A DNA stretch of 45,469 nucleotides, taken from NCBI GenBank assembly GCA_019232625.1, contig JAFANP010000016.1:1-45469 (forward strand), written 5' to 3'. This DNA comes from Alphaproteobacteria bacterium. GTDB lineage: Bacteria > Pseudomonadota > Alphaproteobacteria > Sphingomonadales > Sphingomonadaceae. The translations under genes were made by a program, and so were the position numbers. A model generated the notes under the pieces. It did not search any database. It worked only from the letters and a program-made list of their open reading frames with translations, and was not told the DNA's origin. Below, in pieces: positions 41,016-45,469 of this stretch (position 1 is its first letter; every line of letters begins with the position of its first letter).

Positions 41016-41093
41016 TGGGGCGATCGACGGGACTTGAACCCGCGACCCTCGGTACCACAAACCGATGCTCTAACCAGCTGAGCTACGATCGCC
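41016..41093 (-). tRNA. tRNA-His (anticodon GTG)
   Basis: In the minus direction GCGATCG and CGATCGC form the acceptor stem, with the extra G at -1 opposite C73 and an encoded CCA. The D arm is GCTCAGCTGGTTAGAGC, the anticodon arm TCGGT-TTGTGGT-ACCGA, and the T arm GCGGGTTCAAGTCCCGT. Confidence 0.95.
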
Positions 41094-41158
41094 GCATTGC
41101 GCCGCCAGGTGCGGAGGAGCCCATAGGAGCGCGGTGGCTCCGCCGTCAAGCGCGGCGC

Positions 41159-42544
41159 CTATCCGCCGAGCAGGCCGAGCCGCTCGCGCCGCACCCAGCG
41201 GCCGAGCATCAGCGCCGAGACGACGGCGAGGCCGGTGGCGAGTCCGACCCAGATGCCGAAGCCGTTCCAGCCGAGGCCGAAGCCGAGGCCGACGGCGGTC
41301 ACCAGCCCCACGCCCCAATAGCCGAAGGCGGCGAACAGCATCGGCGTCTTGGTGTCGTGGAGGCCGCGCAGCATTCCGGCGCCGACCGACTGCGCGCCGT
41401 CGAATATCTGGAACAGCGCGGCGACGAACAGGAAGGAGACGGCCAGCGAGATGACCGGCGCGTTGGCGGGATCGGCGGGATCGAGGAAGAGGCCGACGAG
41501 ACGGTGCGGGATGGCCAGCATCACCATCGCCATCAGCGCCATGAAGCCCACCCCGATCACGAACGCCGTCCAGCCGGCGCGGGCGATCCCCGCCGGGTCG
41601 CCGCGGCCGAAGGCGAGGCCGACGCGCACCGTGACCGCCTGGCTGACGCCGAGCGGCACCATGAAGCTGAAGGCGGCGATCTGCAGCGCCACGGCATGGG
41701 CGGCGAGCGAGGCGGCGCCGATCAGCCCCATCAGGAAGACGGCGGCGTTGAAGATGGTGATCTCCAGCGCCAGCGTCACCGCGATCGGCAGGCCGAGCCG
41801 CCAGACGGCCGCGAACCGCTCGCCGTCGGCGCGCCAGAAGCGGCCGAACAGGCGGTAGCGGCGAAAGCGCGGATGAAAGCTCACCACCAGCGCCATGGCG
41901 ACGAACATGAAGCTGTTGGCGCAGGTGCTGCCGATCCCCGCGCCGCGCAGGCCGAGCGGCGGAAAGCCGAGCTTACCGAAGATCAGGCTGTAGTTGAGCA
42001 CGGCGTTGAAGGCGACCCCGGCGGCGCCGACGATCAGCGACCAGACCGGCTTCTCGAGCGCCGACACGAACGAGCGCAGAACGAGGTACCAGAGCGCCGG
42101 AAGCATGCCCCACATCAGCGCGCGAACGAAGCGGCCGGCGCCGGCGGCGAGCGCCGGCTCCTGGTGCATGGCGAGGAGGATCGCCTCGCTGTGCCAGAGG
42201 ACGACCCAGACCGGGACGACGATCGCCACCGCGGCCCACATCGTCTGCCGCACGGTGCGCCGGACGTCGCGGACGCTGTGGCGCCGTGCGCCCAGCTCCC
42301 TGGCGATCATCGGCGCGGCGGCGATGACCAGGCCGATGCCGAAGATCAGGAAGGCATAATAGAGGTTGATGCCGAGCGTGCCGGCGGCGAGCACCGCCGA
42401 GCCCGCCCAGCCGAGCAGAAGCACGTCGGTGGACTGGATCAGCGATTGGGTGAGGTTGGTGAGGATCAACGGCCAGGCGAGCGCCGTCGTCGCGCGAATC
42501 TCCTCGCGCCAGAGGCGGCTCTCCTTGTCGCTTCGCTGAAGCAT
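41159..42544 (-). CDS. MATE family efflux transporter
   Basis: Cation-coupled multidrug/toxin exporter of 461 residues with about twelve membrane helices in two matching halves. LAWPLILTNLTQSLIQSTDV with LLGWAGSAVLAAGTLG opens the first half, and LALEITIFNAAVFLMGLIGA with SLAAHAVALQIAAF opens the second; both are typical MATE segments. ATG at 42544 was chosen since MLQRSDKESRLWREE precedes TM1 and the upstream frame has no coding look. Substrate not predictable. Confidence 0.93.
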   Translation of the reverse strand: MLQRSDKESRLWREEIRATTALAWPLILTNLTQSLIQSTDVLLLGWAGSAVLAAGTLGINLYYAFLIFGIGLVIAAAPMIARELGARRHSVRDVRRTVRQTMWAAVAIVVPVWVVLWHSEAILLAMHQEPALAAGAGRFVRALMWGMLPALWYLVLRSFVSALEKPVWSLIVGAAGVAFNAVLNYSLIFGKLGFPPLGLRGAGIGSTCANSFMFVAMALVVSFHPRFRRYRLFGRFWRADGERFAAVWRLGLPIAVTLALEITIFNAAVFLMGLIGAASLAAHAVALQIAAFSFMVPLGVSQAVTVRVGLAFGRGDPAGIARAGWTAFVIGVGFMALMAMVMLAIPHRLVGLFLDPADPANAPVISLAVSFLFVAALFQIFDGAQSVGAGMLRGLHDTKTPMLFAAFGYWGVGLVTAVGLGFGLGWNGFGIWVGLATGLAVVSALMLGRWVRRERLGLLGG

Positions 42545-42660
42545 GGCGGCGGCAGTAGCGGCTGCGGACGGGAAGCGAAACCTCGCGTCCGCCTGACACG
42601 CCCCGCACTGCTCCCTGCAGGGGCCCCGACCCCCCACCCCGGCGAAGGCCCTCGCCCTTG

Positions 42661-42705
42661 TTCGTCATCCCGGCGAAAGCCGGGATCCCACTTCCCTCCT
42701 TGGGG
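42661..42705. repeat. Short intergenic repeat (GTCATCCCGGCGAAAGCCGG)
   Basis: TTCGTCATCCCGGCGAAAGC followed by CGGGATCCCACTTCC is one arm of a repeat type common in alphaproteobacteria, here as a single copy between divergent genes. Confidence 0.6.
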
Positions 42706-42773
42706 GCGCCCCTTCCGCGGGAATGGCGGGCGGCCGCCTTTCGGAGGCGGGCACGGCTCCCCATCTGGCTGCC

Positions 42774-43757
42774 ATGATACCTTTGTCAGTCCTCGATCTC
42801 GCCCCCGTCCCAGAAGGAAGCGACGCCGGCACGGCGCTGCGCCACTCGCTCGACCTCGCGCAGCATGCGGAGCGCCTCGGCTACCGGCGCTTCTGGATGG
42901 CTGAGCATCATTCGATGCCCGGCATAGCCAGCGCCGCCACCGCGGTGGCCCTCGCTTATGTCGGCGCCGGCACGTCCTCCATCCGCATCGGCGCGGGCGG
43001 CGTGATGCTGCCCAACCACGCCCCTCTGGTCGTGGCGGAGCAGTTCGGCACGCTGGAGGCGCTCTTCCCGGGGCGGGTGGACCTGGGGCTCGGCCGCGCG
43101 CCGGGCACGGACCGCGCCGCCGCCATGGCGCTGCGCCGCAACCTCGCCTCCGACGAGAACCAGTTCCCGCGCGACGTCGTCGAGCTGATGGCTTATTTCG
43201 CGCCCGAGGACGAACAGCCGCGCGTCCGCGCCATCCCCGGCGAGGGCCTCTCGGTTCCCATCTGGATCCTCGGCTCCAGCCTGTTCGGCGCCCAGCTCGC
43301 CGCGATGCTGGGCCTCCCTTACGCCTTCGCCTCGCATTTCGCCCCGGCCCAGATGATGGAGGCGATCGCCGTCTACCGGGAGCGCTTCCGGCCGTCCCCC
43401 CAGCTCGACCGGCCCTACGTCATGCTCGGCTTCAACGCCTTCGCCGCCGAGACGGACGAGGAGGCGCACCTCCTCAGCACCTCGCTGATGCAGGCCTTCG
43501 TCAATCTCAGGACCGGCAATCCGGGCCGGCTGCCGCCGCCCGTCCCGGGCTATGCCGACGCGCTGCCGGCCCCGGCCCGGGCCATGCTCGACCAGGTGCT
43601 GAGCTGCTCGGCGATCGGCGCGCCGGCGACGGTGCGCGCCGCGATCGAGGCGTTCGTCGCGCGGACGGGGGCCGACGAGCTGATGATCACCTCGCAGATC
43701 CACGATCACGCCGCCCGGCGCCGCTCCTACGAGATCGTCGCGGACTTCATCGGGTAG
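42774..43757 (+). CDS. LLM class flavin-dependent oxidoreductase
   Basis: Luciferase-like monooxygenase fold of 327 residues. [20 protein letters not shown], then [40 protein letters not shown] and [14 protein letters not shown] are the standard motifs of the MsnO8/YhbW-type group, which use FMN or reduced flavin. [20 protein letters not shown] is the later conserved barrel strand. ATG 42774 was chosen as the family start; the upstream in-frame ATG adds sequence with no similarity. It is divergent from the MATE gene. The real substrate is unknown. Confidence 0.92.
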   Translation: MIPLSVLDLAPVPEGSDAGTALRHSLDLAQHAERLGYRRFWMAEHHSMPGIASAATAVALAYVGAGTSSIRIGAGGVMLPNHAPLVVAEQFGTLEALFPGRVDLGLGRAPGTDRAAAMALRRNLASDENQFPRDVVELMAYFAPEDEQPRVRAIPGEGLSVPIWILGSSLFGAQLAAMLGLPYAFASHFAPAQMMEAIAVYRERFRPSPQLDRPYVMLGFNAFAAETDEEAHLLSTSLMQAFVNLRTGNPGRLPPPVPGYADALPAPARAMLDQVLSCSAIGAPATVRAAIEAFVARTGADELMITSQIHDHAARRRSYEIVADFIG

Positions 43758-43782
43758 AGCGATGCGGGATTGGATTGAAACG

Positions 43783-43830
43783 CCCGCACCGTTCGCCCTG
43801 CGGAGGTGCGTAAGCCTCGTCGCCGACCGC
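43783..43830. repeat. REP-like repeat, internally deleted copy
   Basis: The left border (CGCCCGCACCGTTCGCCCTG) and the right border (CGGAGGTGCG, then CTCGTCGCCGACCGCTCT) of the REP-like unit are joined directly; the inverted arms between them are missing. Confidence 0.6.
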
Positions 43831-43831
43831 T

Positions 43832-44191
43832 CTAGGCCCTCGAGTCCCATTCCTTGACCAGCCTGCGCGGCGCCTGGGCGCGGTAGCTCTCCTCCACCCA
43901 TTCCTTCAGCTGCGCGAGCGGCGGGATGTCGGCTTCGGCCGGAGTGAAGGTGACCCAGCCCGACTTGCCGAGGCCGTAGGCGGCGGGCTTGGCATAAGGC
44001 AGGTCGAGCGCCACCTCGTGCGTGTAGGGAAGCTTGCACGACAGGCTGAACGGCTCCCCGTCGGCGGCGAGATAGGCGAAGGTCTTGTCCTTGACCGCCA
44101 GGTCGTCATGCCCCGGCCAGGGCGACTTCGAATGCGCGCCCGGAAGGGTGAGGCCCCACGCCCTCAGCGCCCGCGTCGGATCCTCGCTCAT
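43832..44191 (-). CDS. MmcQ/YjbR family protein
   Basis: Small protein of 119 residues with the CyaY-like double-wing fold seen in YjbR. ALRAWGLTLPGAHSKSPWPG and DLAVKDKTFAYLAADGEPFS form the first half; LSCKLPYTHEVALDLPYAKP, AAYGLGKSGWVTFTPAEADI and LKEWVEESYRAQAPRRLVKE are the family end. Members are called DNA-binding by fold, but function is not settled. ATG at 44191. No operon partner. Confidence 0.88.
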   Translation of the reverse strand: MSEDPTRALRAWGLTLPGAHSKSPWPGHDDLAVKDKTFAYLAADGEPFSLSCKLPYTHEVALDLPYAKPAAYGLGKSGWVTFTPAEADIPPLAQLKEWVEESYRAQAPRRLVKEWDSRA

Positions 44192-44261
44192 CGCCTTCCC
44201 CTCGTCCGGAACCGCTTTCCCCGTCGCGCGCTCCTCCTAGCACAAGCTGCGAGGCGCACCC

Positions 44262-44450
44262 ATGGACGACAAAGCCAAGATTTCGAACGGCCCCAACGAC
44301 CGGGCGAGGAACGAGACCATCGCCGGCACCGGCCCGGGCATTCCGGACGACGCGCTGGCGCCCGGCGAGGCGCTGCCCGAGCCGCCGAGCGAGGAGGAGG
44401 TGGCGCGGATGGCGAAGAACCTCGGCGCCGCCACAAGCGACCGGCACTGA
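44262..44450 (+). CDS. Small hydrophilic protein of 62 residues
   Basis: ATG 44262 is preceded by GAGG at a good distance. The product MDDKAKISNGPNDRARNETI continues AGTGPGIPDDALAPGEALPE and ends in EEEVARMAKNLGAATSDRH. It is polar and mostly disordered in appearance, with one C-terminal helix. No family is recognised and no close operon partner exists; the next feature is a tRNA on the other strand. Confidence 0.6.
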   Translation: MDDKAKISNGPNDRARNETIAGTGPGIPDDALAPGEALPEPPSEEEVARMAKNLGAATSDRH

Positions 44451-44523
44451 GCGGGCGCCTGCGCGCGCACCGGCCTGGTTCGGCGGAGTCGTCGGAGAAT
44501 GAGCCGTCGGAGGAGGAAGGGCG

Positions 44524-44598
44524 TGGTGGGCGCGGCAAGGATTGAACTTGCGACCCCTGCGGTGTGAACACAGTGCTCTACCACTGAGCTACGCGCCC
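44524..44598 (-). tRNA. tRNA-Val (anticodon CAC)
   Basis: In the minus direction GGGCGCG and CGCGCCC form the acceptor, followed by A73 and an encoded CCA. D arm GCTCAGTGGTAGAGC, anticodon arm CTGTG-TTCACAC-CGCAG, T arm TTGCGACC side with GCAAGTTCAATCCTTGC. Confidence 0.95.
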
Positions 44599-44683
44599 AC
44601 GCCCGAGACGATTCATAAACGGCCTGTGGCGGGCCGCTGCGCCGGGTCCTTAGCCAGCGCCCGAGCCCCTGTCCAGCGCCCGG

Positions 44684-44959
44684 TCAGCGCGAGACGGAAT
44701 CCTTGAGGACCTTGCCGGCCTTGAACTTGGGCTGGGTGGATTCCTTGATCTGCATCGGCTCGCCGGTGCGCGGGTTGCGCCCGGTCGACGCCTTGCGCTT
44801 CGAGCAGGAGAAGGTGCCAAAGCCTACCAGGCGGACTTCGTCGCCGCGTTTGAGGGCATCGGTGATCGCGTCGAACACGCCCTCGACCGCGCGGCCGGCG
44901 TCCCCCCGGCTCAAACCGGTCGTCTCGGCGACGGTGCCGATAAGCTCCTGCTTGTTCAT
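44684..44959 (-). CDS. hup: HU family DNA-binding protein
   Basis: Nucleoid protein of 91 residues that bends DNA as a dimer. MNKQELIGTVAETTGLSRGD and AGRAVEGVFDAITDALKRGD form the helical base; VRLVGFGTFSCSKRKASTGR with NPRTGEPMQIKES is the signature arm with the Pro that inserts into DNA; PKFKAGKVLKDSVSR is the end. ATG 44959 is the family start. The cysteine in FSCSKRK is slightly unusual. No operon partner. Confidence 0.96.
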   Translation of the reverse strand: MNKQELIGTVAETTGLSRGDAGRAVEGVFDAITDALKRGDEVRLVGFGTFSCSKRKASTGRNPRTGEPMQIKESTQPKFKAGKVLKDSVSR

Positions 44960-45204
44960 CTGTCCCGAACCCCTGTTTTGCGATGTGACTCGCGGCTCGC
45001 GCCAACCTTCATCTAACGTCAGGAGGCGGAGGCGAGTCAAAAGGAAAGCGCGCCCGCCCGAGGCAGCCGCGCCTTCCTGGCACAATATTCGTTGCTGCGC
45101 CGCAACAATCAAACCTGCCTCAACGATTCCGCCCCCGGCCGAGCCGGATGCGGACGGGCGGCGCCGTCGCCCAGGGCGATGAGGACTGATCGAAATCGCC
45201 CGCA

Positions 45205-45290
45205 CCGTCCGCCCCGATCCTGTCGAAGGGCTCGCCTTCCCTTTTGCGCAAGGCAGAAGGAAGGGGCTTCGACAGGCTCAGCCCGAACGG
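45205..45290. repeat. REP-like inverted repeat, copy 3
   Basis: Arms CCGTCCGCCCCGATCCTGTC and GACAGGCTCAGCCCGAACGG, the same unit as at 3258 and 26040, with the same border CGCCCGCA to the left and CTCCTCGCCGGCCGCTCT to the right. Confidence 0.8.
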
Positions 45291-45356
45291 AGGCAGGCAA
45301 CCTCCTCGCCGGCCGCTCTGGTGCATTGAGGAATTAGGTTGACGCACTGCTTCCGC

Positions 45357-45460
45357 TCATCCTGAGGAGCCGCTGAGCGAAGTCGAAGCGGCGTCTCGAA
45401 GGACGGTCCTTCGATACGGTCCCCTTCGACGCCGCCTGCGGCGTCGCTCAGGACAGGCCT
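45357..45460. repeat. Palindromic repeat at the right edge
   Basis: CTCATCCTGAGGAGC with GCTGAGCGAAGTCGAAGCGG faces CCCCTTCGACGCCGCCTGCG with CGTCGCTCAGGACAGG; TCGAAGGACGGTCCTTCGA forms a central palindrome. From the HU start (44959) to the window end no gene is seen. Confidence 0.75.
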
Positions 45461-45469
45461 CGCCAAGCT

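Noticed and set aside
41015-42904. A 629-codon plus-strand frame crossing the tRNA-His and the MATE gene.
   Set aside because: It runs through a tRNA and is rich in Glu/Asp/His/Arg in the way of antisense frames.

Overview
The window is high-GC DNA from an alphaproteobacterium, most likely a sphingomonad. The reasons are the chain pckA / chvI-chvG / short hprK / rapZ / EIIA-Man / HPr, the remnant of a gene-transfer-agent (GTA) terminase pair, an S16 with a long Ala/Glu tail, an Ffh with a Gly-rich tail, and many short palindromic intergenic repeats of types common in that order. Species cannot be named from sequence reading alone.

Layout. 1-5573: the start of asd, a membrane-anchored M28 peptidase and a DPP4-like S9 peptidase. 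5779-12719: the ribosome/SRP cluster ffh-rpsP-rimM ... trmD-rplS on the minus strand. It is split by a block holding a vapBC toxin-antitoxin pair, a thioredoxin-reductase-like flavoprotein and a Sel1/prolyl-4-hydroxylase-like dioxygenase, so trmD now starts inside the end of vapC. 12979-15564: an unknown anchored protein, then a type II restriction-modification pair whose methylase carries an N-terminal winged helix and whose two genes converge and overlap tail to tail.

15650-25841 is the most unusual region. It is an RHS polymorphic-toxin locus read on the minus strand: a small secreted YD-repeat protein, a 1412-residue RHS protein with its own C-terminal tip, an overlapping small gene (candidate immunity), a small membrane protein, then an older RHS copy. 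The older copy is split into two pieces by a 2.4-kb IS1595-like element with terminal inverted repeats, a dead transposase and three small passenger genes. Its distal piece keeps a different C-terminal tip and a translationally coupled SH3-like gene.

26202-31695: an M13 peptidase, a Tat-exported dienelactone-hydrolase-like protein and an orphan GTA-type terminase pair, whose large subunit contains an in-frame palindromic repeat. 31696-32432 looks degenerate. 32433-39924: a conserved unknown, PEP carboxykinase, and an overlapping plus-strand operon joining the ChvG/ChvI envelope-stress system to PTS-type regulators and an RNA methyltransferase. HPr and RimM both appear to need a CTG start. 39925-45469: an amino-acid dehydrogenase, tRNA-His, a MATE transporter, a luciferase-like oxidoreductase, a YjbR protein, a small unknown protein, tRNA-Val, an HU protein and repeats up to the right edge.
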